NCBI GenBank assembly: GCA_037074615.1
Contig: CM073535.1
Location: forward strand, 7,107,001 to 7,171,000
Direction: 5' to 3'
DNA: 64,000 nt
Source: Leucaena leucocephala
Lineage: Eukaryota; Streptophyta; Magnoliopsida; Fabales; Fabaceae
Both the position numbers and the translations under genes were made by a program. The number at the start of each line of letters is the position of its first letter. Position 1 is the first letter of the stretch. Positions 38,501-49,872 of this stretch are shown here, piece by piece. The notes under the pieces were generated by a model. The model was not told the origin of the DNA, did no database searches, and saw only the letters and a list, made by a program, of their open reading frames with translations.

Positions 38501-41500
38501 AGCTAAGCACGTAGAATTCATCACATTTCAAGCTCTATGAAGAATAGGAATGGAGAGGACCAGAATTTATTATAACAAAAACCCAATTACATTTTATCAG
38601 AGAATGAACCAGAAAAATCCCAAATTGGTAGGGTGCTAAGCCAGCCACTATTATTCAAGGTGATTTATTCTCATAGTTAGTCTTGTCTTCATCAAATCTG
38701 TATTAAAGATTCATCTTTAGATAAGAGTAATAATAACAAAATTAAGTTGCTTAAGAAGTATAAATGATTCAGAATGTTACCTTCCATAAGATGATAATAT
38801 CTAAAACTTATTTTATTCATTCATGTAAAGCTCCAAAACCACTTGGACCACAACATAAAGCTTATTTCTCATTAGGGTTTGTAGCATAGTTTTCAAAACA
38901 TTGGGTAAATAGAATAAAGACAAACAAAAAAGAAAGTAACAATCATCCGTTTCAAAAACCTATATATCCATTTCGTAACTAGAAAAGTTCTTTATCAACT
39001 TGTGCTTACATCATTACGATCAACCAGGCCAGCAATGTTACCACCTCCAGCCCAGATGGACTCCACAACACTAAGTAATTTTTTATTTATTCGCCATTTG
39101 GTTTCTCCAAGTGTATCCAAGGCCTGGAAATTTATCATGTCAACACAAACTAGGTCAGAGATACATGGGAATATGCATAGGAACAAATTTACATGAGAAA
39201 AGAAAAAGCAATAATGCATAATGAAATATGAAATATGAATGAAAATAGCAATGCCAAACAATCCAATAAGGCATCATTTTTAACCAGAATATCCATATTA
39301 TGACTGCCTCGCTCCTTCCTTGACAATGAAAACAGAAAGCAGAAATTCACATATAATACCTCGTAAACTTTACGCATTTTTTTCCTGTCAACATTTTTCA
39401 TTACATTTTGCTGCTTTCTAGATCCATGAGTACGCATGATATAAGAAGGTAAAAACAAGTGCCCGCCTTTGTCATACCTGGAAAGAGTATCAAGGGGATA
39501 GTGAGAGAGAGAGACTAAGATTTTTTTTCTTAAAAAAATGTGGGCAGCTATTTGCACCCCTTGCTAACTACCACATTATTCCTATATTTTATGGTGATTA
39601 ATCAAATGCAGGCTATTCAAATAAAATGAAACAGTATGACTCATTATATTTGCCATACCCTTTCCACTTCTTAGGAGGTATTAGCATTGGCATGTAGGGT
39701 ATTAACATATGCTTAGCCTGCACAATAACAAGGGCATTAATTAGTAAGCGGGGAATATATATTCACTGTTCATGTTGTATACTGCTAATTCTGTAAGGTT
39801 TAGCACCATCAGGAGTTCAAAATACCTTAAAATCATGCTTAAAAGAAATCATAGCTTTGGTTAAGATGTCAAAGCAATTTTTTTCTATAGGTTGGAGTTT
39901 TCCCCTGTTTTCTTTTTGTGTTTTTTTTTTTTTTGAGGGAGGGGGGATTAGGGGGAGTATAAAGACCATAAACTACAGACGTTGTTACAGATAATAATGG
40001 GTTTATCATGCATTTATTTTCAGGAAAAAGCTTATTACAACCTTGCAGTTCATCTTAAAATGGGCACAGTTTGAAAATACAAAATAAAAATAATAAAAGC
40101 ATGATTTCTCAACTCACAGATTTATCAAGCCCAGCCAGGAGTAAGGGGTCACACTCTATAATGCCATAATTCTTCAAAATCTTTTGCCTGCAAGTACCAT
40201 ACAGCAATTCAGAATTACATAAGAAATAAGACAGTACTGTCCAAAAGAACTTTAATCAATCCTTTGCAAGCCATCATTGCAGTGATTCTTTTCCTAGTCA
40301 AGAATTTAAAACATCTGAAATCACTGGCAAGTGAACCTTTTTAAAAGTGGTAGTTTTATTCTTTCATTTTCCTTTAGCAAGGGTTACACCTCATACTCTC
40401 AATCCCTTCTAAACTGAAGGCCAATGGCCTCTGTTCATGTACTTGTGCGTTGAAGAATAATATATGTGATGATGGAAGGGACAGAGAGAGAAGCAACTAC
40501 CATCTAGGACACATCTATTCAGGCAATTTATACCAAAGAACAGCCAATCTGTAATTTCCCTTATCTAACAGTGTTGTGAGGAGTTCAGGTCCTAAAGTAA
40601 GCATTATTGATTAAGAAGAAAAAAAAGTGAACCCTCACCCTGGATGTTTTGATATAGCTTTAATCCTATGGTTGAATGCTGGCTGAATATCGGGAGGAGT
40701 ATCAGCAGACTGGTCAGCAGGAGCATGTAAATATGCGGTCTCAATTAATAATTGTATTAATCGACATCCCAGCTGCATGTTTCATTAGGTTTACTAATTA
40801 ATTACAGTGTTAAAACAAAAATTTTAAAAATTGATGAAATTACACATATAAATGCACACAAACCTTAGCCTGGGTATCACGTCCCCAAGGACTAAATTCT
40901 TCTTTCTTCAATAGCAACTGCACCTCTTTCATTCTTTTACTTTTGATCAAACCATTTACACGTTTCCTTATTTTCTCTTTATCATTATTAAGGTCATCCT
41001 CAGAACCAGCCACTGTCTTCTTACCATTGTGTCTTCTAGTCTTCTCCAGAAATCTATGAATCCTAACCTGCAACACATTACATTGAGACAATTATAATAG
41101 ATATCTTAATTTGTAACCAAAGTAGAACCCGTTGAGAAAGGATGTACTCCTTTTCTAAAGTCACCACGAAACGACATTACAAAAAGAACAATCAAGCAAA
41201 AGTTCAAAGAAACAGAACAAAACCTCAACAAAACATAACTCTCAGTCCCTCTCTAGACACATATGCTATGGAGATAGGGTAGTTTACTAGTATGGTATGG
41301 GATGCCTAAATCCCACATGAAGCAGAATATCAAGCTCAATAGTTGGTTCCAACATAGTAGCCATCATGATGTTGGCTCTCCAAGGAGGCCGACTGATGGA
41401 CACTAAGATGGGCTCTCCACATAGTATGGAATGTCTCAAGTCCCACATAGTAAGGGATGCTCTATGGAGTGGTTACTCAAGAGGACAAATCATCCTCCCC

Positions 41501-43325
41501 AAAAAGTTAGCTATTGAGATGGGAAAACAAATCCACTTAAATGCTCCATTGAACATCTCATTTTACTCAATGTAGGACTTAGGCATCCCGTACTACCTAA
41601 ATCTCCATCAACCCACCAATGTCAAAACTTAATGATTCATTGATAAAGTACAGTATTGTGCTAGTTTCAAGGAGAAATTGTAGATATATATTATAGTTTT
41701 AAGTTCTGATTTTATGAATATTATTTTAACTTTTAACATCAATTTTTTCTGTAATTCTAGTGGTCAGAAGGTACTAATCAAATCAAAACTAGTGAAACAC
41801 AGCTATCTAAAATATAAAATAAAATCCAAGCCACTAATCCAAATAAGACTAATGGCACTGTGGATAAGCTAGACCGAAACCACTGTTAGCTGTCAATGCA
41901 TGTTCACAGAACTATATGATAAAGAGGATAGATAAATCATAGTGCCCTCTGGTATGAGAGGCACCAAAGGAATTTAGTGCTAAAAAATACCATACGTGAA
42001 CCTTCTGTTGAGAATTCTGGCAGAAAAAGTCCCATATATGGCAGGTAACCAACAAGAATAAAAGACTAATATGTACACGGTGCCAGTAAATGTTCATAGC
42101 TTAAAAGCTAACAATAGCACAGAGATATGTAGATATCCCTACGTGTGGCAAGTTGCACTCTGAAGGGACGAGTAATTAAGCAGTTGAATCCTGCTTCGTC
42201 CTTCTCTTCAAGGTACAGTTGCTAGAGTAGAGATTTAACTCCCATGGTATATCCCTTGTGATCAAAGAGGCACTTGAATGAAAATCGTATGAAGGAGGGA
42301 GTGAATGCATCTAGTGTAGTTGAGAGACAAGTGAGACGCACATAGGGGGAAACTACGGAATTCTAAGACTGGACAAGGTCAAGTATTACGTAAACAACAA
42401 ACCATCTGCTAATATACATGGAAATAACCTTTACTCAGCTGCTTAAAATAATGGGGAGAACAGGGATTTACCAATACTCATAATCAGTTCAGGACATTCA
42501 AATTTAATTAAGTTAAATGGAACTTTTATCATTTACCTCTTGTTCTATAGCCATTCCAATCTGAACTGCAGCCTGAACAACCTGAACATACCCCACCTCA
42601 AGCTCCAGCATCACTAAACCCATCATCTTATGCATGACAATAACCGCCATTTTAGATGCAGGCAACAAATCAATATGTGGTGCATACGCAGCCTTCTTCT
42701 TCTTCGACCTCTGCGTCTTCTGCTCAGCTTCTATAGCTTCCTTCAGCGGTTCAAACCACCCCAAAAACAAAGCCTTTATCTTCGGCAAATTAGGAGCCAA
42801 GTTTTTCTCACGCATTTCTCTTTCAAGCTCTCTATACTCCTCCACCATACTCTCCCACGCTTCTGTCTCGGCTTTAATCTGCCTTCTCCTCAGCAAATTA
42901 TATTTCCTTCTCTCAATTTCCTTAAACTCCAATTTAAATTCTTGGATAGTTTCCGAGTACAAACCTTTCAAAAAGAGCGAGGAAAACCAAGGTGGTTCGG
43001 GGATAAATATGCTCGAGGACGACTCGGGGGACTCAATTTGACGAACTCCGTTCACGGGAGCAAAAGAAGCGAGGGAATTCTCGAGGTCTTCGATGAAATC
43101 ATCATGTATTGAGTCCGATAAAGGATGAAATTGAACTGGATTAGAAACAGACTTGATACTGAAAGAAGAAGTAGTAGGAAGTGAAGCGAAGAGAGTAGTG
43201 GAAGGTGAGATTAAGAGAAAGCGAAGCTTCTTATGAGATTTTCTTCTGATAGGAAGAAGGCAATTTCTCCTAGTGTTGGGATAAGCGTGGACATGAGGGC
43301 TAGCAAAGGAAGTTGCCAACGTCAT
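32522..43325 (-). CDS. RPOTp: Plastid phage-type RNA polymerase RPOTp (SCA3)
   Basis: Nineteen exons: 43325-42537, 41067-40864, 40772-40639, 40187-40118, 39717-39659, 39477-39360, 39123-39010, 38453-38322, 38048-37632, 37357-37307, 36607-36537, 36213-36129, 36021-35869, 35560-35486, 35366-35277, 35112-35065, 34981-34867, 33354-33251, 32632-32522. They sum to 979 codons plus stop. The N-terminus is a Ser/Arg-rich transit peptide. Catalytic residues by T7 polymerase alignment: Asp680 (DGSCNGLQHYAALG), Lys755 and Tyr763 (VKQTVMTSVYG), Asp912 (GVHDSFWTH). The C-terminus is the canonical SPYFFN. It transcribes plastid genes from nuclear-encoded-polymerase promoters. The size is close to the ~990 aa of the Arabidopsis enzyme (At2g24120, from memory). 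Every key residue is intact, so it is very probably functional. The large intron 1 holds a foldback element. Confidence 0.96.
41289..41597. mobile_element. Foldback/MITE-like element in RPOTp intron 1
   Basis: The left end tagtatggtatgggatgcct with aaatcccacat is the imperfect inverse of the right end, atgtaggacttaggcatccc with gtacta. The interior repeats the motif (tatggaatgtctcaagtcccacatagtaag near 41428). The 309-bp element sits in intron 1 (41068-42536). The recurring TCCCACAT recalls the TRIM LTR motif, but no LTR or primer site was found. Confidence 0.6.
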
Positions 43326-43869
43326 TGTGGATGGAGATGGAAATGGAATGAATGCGCCTTCACGCCGAAGAAGAGGATGATGAAACCTCCGTTAAACCTC
43401 AATGGCGGCCCCCTCGAAGAAGATGATAGAGCATGGATTTGAAGCTTTATCGTTTTAAAATAACAGTAAGATAAAAAGTCGGGGGGTGGGGTGTTGGGAG
43501 ATGCTGGAAATTCTTATTTGATGCATATTTTAAAGAAATTACAAAATACGTAATATAAATATGTTTTAATTAATTTTTTATTCCATCAAATTTACTCACA
43601 TTTTACTTTTAATTTTTTAATTTTTTATCTAAAAATTAGTTTTTATAATTTAATAAAAATTTAAATTATTTTATTTTTAAGAAACTAAAACCTATTATAT
43701 AAAATTTGAGGAATTAAAATTAAATATTTTATAAATCCGAAGGACTAAAATTTTTATTAATGCTAATAACAATAATTACTAAATTATATTTATTTAAAAA
43801 TAATTTAAACATTGAAATAAAATTGAAAAGGAAATTGTTTGAGAGGATTGAAGCTTTTAAGCAGCATGC

Positions 43870-43904
<35 letters not shown>

Positions 43905-44110
43905 TGTATGTATGTATGTATATGAAGGGGAAGAAGTTATGTCTTAATTAAATCTTTTTAATTATAGTTTTAAGGTTGTTTATAATAGATATTAATTCAT
44001 ATAGGACTTAATTTATATAAGATTTAATTATAATAAATATTATTTCATTTCTTTGCCTTTCTCTGTATTCTCACTTTCTGATGCCTATAAAATTGATGTC
44101 CTATTGCTTA
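43326..44110. other. RPOTp 5' flank and AT-rich DNA with a GTAT microsatellite
   Basis: 43326-43490 is the probable RPOTp leader and promoter side (minus). It is followed by AT-rich DNA. 43876-43922 is a GTAT repeat of about 12 units. No gene was seen. Confidence 0.55.
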
Positions 44111-44113
44111 GTT

Positions 44114-44806
44114 GTATTTGAATAAAATTTTATAAAATGACTTAGAGAAAAAAAAAGACTTTTAAATATATTTTAAATTTTTTTGTAAAGAAGAGTTTAT
44201 TGAAAAAAAAATGAATAAATAAATATTTGGGTAGTTATTACCAAAAAGATTTTTATAATTTTTAAATTATTAGAAAGAATATAAGATAAATTAAAAAATA
44301 ATTAGACCAACTCATGCCTATGTGTTTTTTCACTTCTTCCATTGTTTACCTCGATAACGACTACGATAATGAAGGAGCTAAAGAAGACGATGACAAAACT
44401 TGACGACAGAGGAGCTAAAAATGAGAAGTAGCGACGGAAGAAGTAGACAAAGACCCACGTGACACTGTAACCTGAATAACGACCTAGCGATCCACTCTAA
44501 CGATGAGCTCCAGCAGGCAAGGCACAATGATGGTGACGAAGCTTAGCAGAAGAAGGTGAGCTGTAAGAGAGAAGATGGAGAAGAGGAGAGGAAGTAATAA
44601 AAAATAGGAATAAAATAGTAATTAAGTAATCCATAAATTCTTTTACTGTTACAGAAACTATTCCTAATAACACATCTAAAATTATAATTTAATCTAAAAG
44701 TCATTTTAGATAAATATAACTATTTGTTTTAAAATTTCTCTAAACTAAAATTTAGGCTAAAAATTCTTTTAAAACTTTAGTTTTTTGGGCATCCAAATAA
44801 GCCCTT
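44114..44806. mobile_element. Dispersed TIR family, copy D (inverted), with a distinct core
   Basis: The left end gttgtatttgaataaaattt and right end catccaaataagccctt match, inverted, the tips of copy B. The family blocks aataaaatagtaattaagta, cttttactgtt and agataaatataactattt are present. Unlike the other copies, the core (44320-44590) lacks the pyrimidine tract and is a GC-richer stretch with frequent GACGA/GATGA words. Confidence 0.75.
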
Positions 44807-45019
44807 AATTTAATTTAAAAATTTATTATTTCCGTTTGTCCTAAGCTTTTGTTATGGTTCATGTGTTACTATTATAGCGTTGTTGGAAACCCTTAATTTG
44901 TGTAAGTAATTCTACAGAATGCTACTATCGATCCACAACCCTCACCACTGTTCCTTTCACTATAACATTATCAGGTACCATTGTCCATAGATTTAATTAA
45001 TAAAGGGATAAAACATATG

Positions 45020-45240
45020 ACTATTTAGGACGTATTCAATATTTAGGGAGTACCACTTTGTTATAGTTTCAATTGTAGTACTTGGAGAAACATCTTAACT
45101 CATATGTGCCTAAATTTACGTCTGAAGGTAATAGACGACTCACCTTACCCGATATTAGTATTGCTTAAGAAGAAATGAGACTTTATCCTGCTCTTACATC
45201 TTAAGCGAACCTGACCCCTCTCTAAAAATTTTTATACCAA
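45020..45240 (-). repeat. Second dispersed repeat family, copy 1
   Basis: Read on the minus strand, this block aligns with 58355-58580 on the plus strand. Shared words in order are GGTTCGCT, AAAGTCT, CTTCTTAAGC, ATCGG, GAGTCGTCTATTA, the TACAATTGAAA/TTACAATAAAG block, AAAGTGGTACTCC, and TCCTAAATAGTCATAT. Both are non-coding. The composition suggests an LTR or MITE remnant. Confidence 0.65.
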
Positions 45241-45544
45241 AAGAAAAATATTATCACTTGGTAGCTTTTTAAATTGAGGAAATGACAATGAAGTGCTAAG
45301 AAGAGGAATTATTTACCTTAAAGTTTAATAATAATTTGTGAGCATATAATGGTAAGTTTTAATATATAAAATAGCAATAAATTTTTATTTTTAATGCTCA
45401 CTTGTTATTAAATTTTTTAAATAATTAACTCCTCTCCTTAAAACCTAAGGGTGATTCCCCTTTTAATTTGTATCGGCATTCTTTTACACTCCCGTTCATT
45501 ATTAGTTTACGCAAGTCCTTATAACCTATATAAATTTCATTTTG

Positions 45545-45890
45545 TAGGAAATCACAAATCCAAGAAGCTAGCAATTGCACTTGGAGTCAGTTTTAGTTTT
45601 GCTAGCATTATAATCGTCTTTTGGAATCTTATGGAATAGGACGAGACGGCAGAGCCGAGCCATCCTGTACATCAATGGTCAGTAAAAACTTGAACAACGA
45701 TTCTATATTGCATGGTAAAGGAGGTTTACTAATAGTTTTATGTTGGCGTTATTGCAGATTGTCAAGAAGAGGGACTTCTTAGATTGGGAAATCTTAAAAG
45801 TTTTACTTTCAGGGTTCCAACATGCGACGGATTATTTCAGCTCCAGGAACATACTTGGAACTGGAGATGATCAGCTCGGCAGTTCACAGT
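45545..45890 (+). pseudogene. NIK/SERK-like (LRR-II) receptor kinase fragment
   Basis: KSKKLAIALGVSFSFASIII is a transmembrane segment of the type seen in LRR-II receptor kinases. The intervening sequence carries stops. After an acceptor-like TTGCAG at 45764-45769, another frame gives LSRRGLLRLGNLKSF, and then HATDYFSSRNILGTGD after a small deletion and frameshift. In intact relatives this juxtamembrane stretch leads straight into the glycine-rich loop. Here the homology ends. The extracellular LRRs and the kinase core are absent nearby, so this is a short, dead fragment. Confidence 0.7.
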
Positions 45891-46043
45891 GATTTACTCA
45901 GAATATAAGAACTACTTGAAAATTGAAAGAACCAAATCTATACGAGACATGAAAGAATAAAAACTAAAGGGAGAATGCAAATATGAAGAAGTAAAAGCAA
46001 ATTCAAGAATACATTTCAAGGTGAACTTCAAATTCAGGCTAAC

Positions 46044-46920
46044 TTACACAGCCACTACATTGAGAAAATGGTAGCCATCAACAGGGAAAATCCGCTTCTC
46101 CTCGAGAACAACAGTGGGATTAGGTAGATGATAAGAAACTGAGAATCTTGTGTAATGAATATAGATTTTATTGGCACCCTCATCGATTGCCACAAAATGC
46201 AGAACCTATTCTTAAAAAGGAAAATGGGTTTGACAACTGCTTTGAGACCAAAGCAAAAGGAATGGGGAAGGTCAACCACAAGAAGTTCCTTTTTGTTAAG
46301 CATATCATAAGAAATGAATTCCATCCCAAAATAATCATAAAGATAAAGAATCCCATCATCCAAAACAATGACCTAATAACCTGTCTTTATAAGGTCAATC
46401 CTGATACACACTCCAAGTGCTATTCTTGCAATCTAGTTGATACAAATTTCCTTCTTCATCAAACATATAGGCAAAAAGTGTGCCTGGGGATAAACAACCA
46501 GAAAACAATGGAGAAAAAACAGAATTACCAGGTTGGGTAATTTCTCTTACTTGTTTGGTGTCATCAACATTGACAGCATAACCTCAAGGATCCGGGGGAA
46601 GATCGTCGTTATTATGAATATACAGCCACTTATCGTCGACAACAGCGGATGTACCACAACTTTGAGGGAATGGTAAAGTAGAGCAAGTTCTCCAACCATA
46701 TTTTGGATTACGAGTGTCTATACAACGTATCATCTTGGAACCTTCGTCACTGCTACAACATGGCCAATAACATGTGATATTGAGGCCACCGATCACATAA
46801 ATGTATGGACCAATCGCTTGGCAGTTGGTATTCAAAAGAGCAGGATCTTGGTGATTTAGTTGATCGTCATCTTCAAAAACCTGTGTCAATTCTGTAGTCA
46901 ACAGAATTTACAAAAGAACA
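46044..46920 (-). pseudogene. Kelch-repeat protein, broken by stops and frameshifts
   Basis: Minus-strand frames encode IGPYIYVIGGLN, then a blade with RCIDTRNPKYGWRTCSTLPF and SCGTSAVVDDKWLYI, a typical kelch pattern. After an in-frame TGA the same frame continues with GTLFAYMFDEEGNLYQLDCK. The frame then shifts to LDDGILYLYDYFGMEFISYD, and shifts again to IDEGANKIYIHYTRFS and VFPVDGYHFLNVVAV-like C-terminal residues ending in a stop at 46044. Two or more stops and two or more shifts mark it as a pseudogene. No ATG leads the first block; it begins after an ACAG acceptor-like site, so a 5' exon is expected upstream. No F-box was found. Confidence 0.75.
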
Positions 46921-47635
46921 ATCAATCTGAGTCACGTCTAAAGATACTGTCTTTAAAAGTTATTCTGCAACAACCGGTAAAATGAAGCGGTACTCCCTAG
47001 GATTAAACGGATTTTTCTTGTGGAGACAAGGGAATAGAATCTAGCAGAAGGAGATAAACATAAAGAGAAATGGGAAGAGAGCACGACCTTTATTTGTATG
47101 TTTTTGCAATATCCTTGTGTGCTGCTTTTATAAGCATGAAGAGGTACGGAAATATCGGTTGAGTCCGTAAGGGATGACCTTTCGACCGAACCAGCATGAT
47201 ATCTATCGGACTGTAAGGTCGTATCTTTCCGGCGCCAACGGTTCCTTTCCCAACAGCCATAATGCTAACGTTAATAAAAATAAACTACCGTTTGGCCTTT
47301 CAAATTCATTTAGACTGTAAAGATTTAGATACTTTCCGTCTAGGCACTTTAAAAAATATTTCTAGATAAGCCAAAATATTTTTCACAACAAAAAGCACCC
47401 AATATCACGCTCTATCTTGCGTGCAGGGGAGAAATTGCCAGATTTTAACTGAATTTTCCATTGATAGCCCATTGTCATGGGCGCGAATCCACCTCTTTTT
47501 TAGGCCTATTTACTAGCCTATAATTATAACTTATTATTTATACTCTTAAGCCTTTATTCTCTCAAGCAATATAGAACTTTTAGTTTCTATGACACACCCA
47601 CTTTTTCACAACAAATTCAACACCATCATCACCAC

Positions 47636-47806
47636 CTAGCTTTTTTGTTTGATCAAATACCAAATGTTTTTTGAATCCTTGTACATTGGATCAGTAAAAT
47701 CTGATGACGATGATGACTCTGAATCCATGTACCCTGAATCGTCAGTAGAATTTTCTTCTAAAGATTCTCCCAACTTGGCAACGTGAACATAAATCAACTT
47801 CTCCAT
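47636..47806 (-). CDS. Short acidic/Ser-rich ORF, possibly the 5' exon of the kelch relic
   Basis: The 56-codon ORF starts MEKLIYVHVAKLGES at 47806 and contains a run of serines (SESSSSSDFTDP). It is preceded on the minus strand by a GCAGCAGCAGCATCAGCAGC stretch like a leader. The YVHVAKL start resembles a first beta strand. It lies about 700 bp upstream of the kelch pseudogene on the same strand, but no splice joining them could be shown. It could equally be an unrelated relic. Confidence 0.3.
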   Translation of the reverse strand: MEKLIYVHVAKLGESLEENSTDDSGYMDSESSSSSDFTDPMYKDSKNIWYLIKQKS

Positions 47807-47809
47807 CCC

Positions 47810-49560
47810 TTTCCCTGCTCTTCTCTGCTGCTGATGCTGCTGCTGCTAGGACAAGTGGAACACTTAAGCCCAAAAAAGGACTAAATTAGGAAGCAAGGAG
47901 TTAACCAAAAAAAACAATCAAGCCTACAATTAAGATTCAACCTCATATTTGTTACTTAAAAATTATATTTATTCACCGCTAATCCAAGCGGACACTCAAA
48001 CAACTATGTTTAATTATCTAAGTAGTTCAGTTAAATTAAAAAAAATAATATAATACTTTAGACCAATTGGTTTGAGTGCCTAGTCCCCTATCCAAGCAGT
48101 CCAATTTGGTTAGTAATTTTTTCTTTTACTTCAAGCCAATTTTTCCCAGACTAGACCAGGGGGTTTGTTTGAGATGGATCGAGTCATGCTAGATCACTAG
48201 ATTTTTGCACATCCATACATGTAATAATGAATTAGGATGCTTAGTGCATAAGTTTTGATGGATTGGAACTTACATATGAGTTTGATTATTACATTGTAGC
48301 CCATAAATAACATTATAAGCCTTCCAGCCTACCTAATGAGGTCTATCTAAAGGGGATTTAAAAAAAATATGAGAGACTAATAGGAATTAAATTTGTTGAA
48401 AAATATTAGTTTTATATAACTGACGAATTAATATTCAAATATCTATTGAAAAGGTGTATAAATTTAATATTTGTCATATATATTTTTATTAGAATCGATC
48501 CTATTCAAAGGCACTAAATATAAATCTTTTAAAATTAAAAAATTAATTCATTTTATTATACTCAACTTCTATTGATTGCTTTCAAATATAATTACCTAGC
48601 TTTCCTTTTTTGTTCATCTCACATCTTTTTTGTAATATAGAAAAAACAAAACCTTACCTTTGCTAAAGGAAATTGTGTTTAGTTTGCTCTACTAAACTAC
48701 CGTTAGTTTAAGTTCTCTAATAATGTACATAATGTGGAAGAGCTTGAGATCACATGAAATAAAGATCGGGTAGGTAAACGAAAGGAGAGGTGTATTCAAA
48801 GGTTATAATAGTTTAATGATAGTGTTATCCTTAGATCTTCTTTAGCTTCTCATCGATAGAATGAAACAAACAGTGCTTCAGTTCACATCATTTTCCTTGT
48901 GTTGAAGCTAAAGCGAGTGGCAATGGAACTTACACACATTAACAACAAACTACCTAGAGGTATTTAGTATAACGGTAAACAAGTTAGAATACAAAGTAGA
49001 AGAACTAAAGTTCAAATTCCAGTTCTTAAAAAAAAAACTCCTAAAGAGAGGCATCAGGGTAAAAAAAATCTCAATTTAAATTAGTTAATTATTTAGATAC
49101 TTAAAAGAGTAACAACAAACTAGCTATGTCATGACCCATTTTGGTACTATCAAACTATGTTCCACCCTCACCTTTTTCACTGTGCAAGATAATTTGCATG
49201 ACTAGTAACAATCCAATTAATGATCATTCATAGTAATTCTCAGCTATGTGACTCTCAAATTTTTGCATACCTACCCATTACTGCTCAAGAGTCAAGAACA
49301 ATTACACTATCAAAGATGATCACTGCACTAAAACAAAACCAGCTCATATGTCAAATTATAGTTTTGAGATTTAAATTTCTTAGAAATTGTAACTGTGAGC
49401 CAATCTTTAATATATTCTCATCCACATTCATTGTTCCTATTCCCTGCAACAAGCGTGGCTATTAAACAAGATTATCTCCCCAAACAGCACATAATCCACT
49501 AACGTTGTCCACCATCCATTAAACTAGAATGTTAACATTAGGCCTACCTTGCTGACATGT
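47810..49560. other. Intergenic region upstream of the LRR receptor kinase
   Basis: AT-rich DNA with no gene. Some stretches (48370-48540; 48950-49060) look like anonymous repeat debris. The 81-codon ORF at 49220 has no recognisable similarity and AT-driven composition. Confidence 0.5.
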
Positions 49561-49600
49561 CCACCACTATTGCCTAGTGCCTAAACGCCCCCTAACGTTG

Positions 49601-49630
49601 CTGACGTGTCATGTGAAGGATAGCCACGTG
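49601..49630 (+). promoter_or_regulatory. Two ACGT-core elements, one a G-box, upstream of the LRR receptor kinase
   Basis: TGACGTGTC (49602-49610) and the G-box CACGTG (49625-49630) lie about 250 bp before the ATG at 49873. Paired ACGT elements are typical bZIP/ABRE-type sites. Actual regulation is inferred only. Confidence 0.45.
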
Positions 49631-49708
49631 TACAACACTTCATAGGCCAGTTTCAAAGTCACTCATCATGGGCGCCAAACGTACTGTCAATTGCTAAAAC
49701 GGCAGTTA

Positions 49709-49869
49709 GGCACCCTGCTTCCATGAGCTTACATATATTTGAACGTTGAAACTCAGTTCCTGTGTGTGTTTTTCTCGGTTTTCCATTGTTTCCTTCATTA
49801 AATTTTTTTTGGGGCTTGAAGAGAAGCGATTATATTTTTGGGGCACCCTGCTTTCATGAGCTTACATAT
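49709..49869 (+). repeat. 28-bp direct repeat flanking the receptor-kinase leader
   Basis: GGCACCCTGCTT-C-CATGAGC at 49709 recurs at 49842 with one base change (T for C). The match runs 28 bp through CTTACATAT and ends 3 bp before the start codon at 49873. The spacing is 133 bp. The segment between has loosely similar TGTGT/TTTTC content, so it may be an old tandem duplication. Confidence 0.75.
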
Positions 49870-49872
49870 TCA

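Noticed and set aside
42630..43112. 160-aa and 135-aa plus-strand ORFs at 42.6-43.1 kb
   Set aside because: They are antisense shadows of RPOTp exon 1.
43760..43951. 63-aa ORF with a CMYV repeat
   Set aside because: It is a translation of the GTAT microsatellite.
49762..49872. Longer N-terminus for the LRR receptor kinase
   Set aside because: The extension opens with GTG, has no ATG, and runs through a leader containing a direct repeat. ATG at 49873 gives a proper signal peptide.
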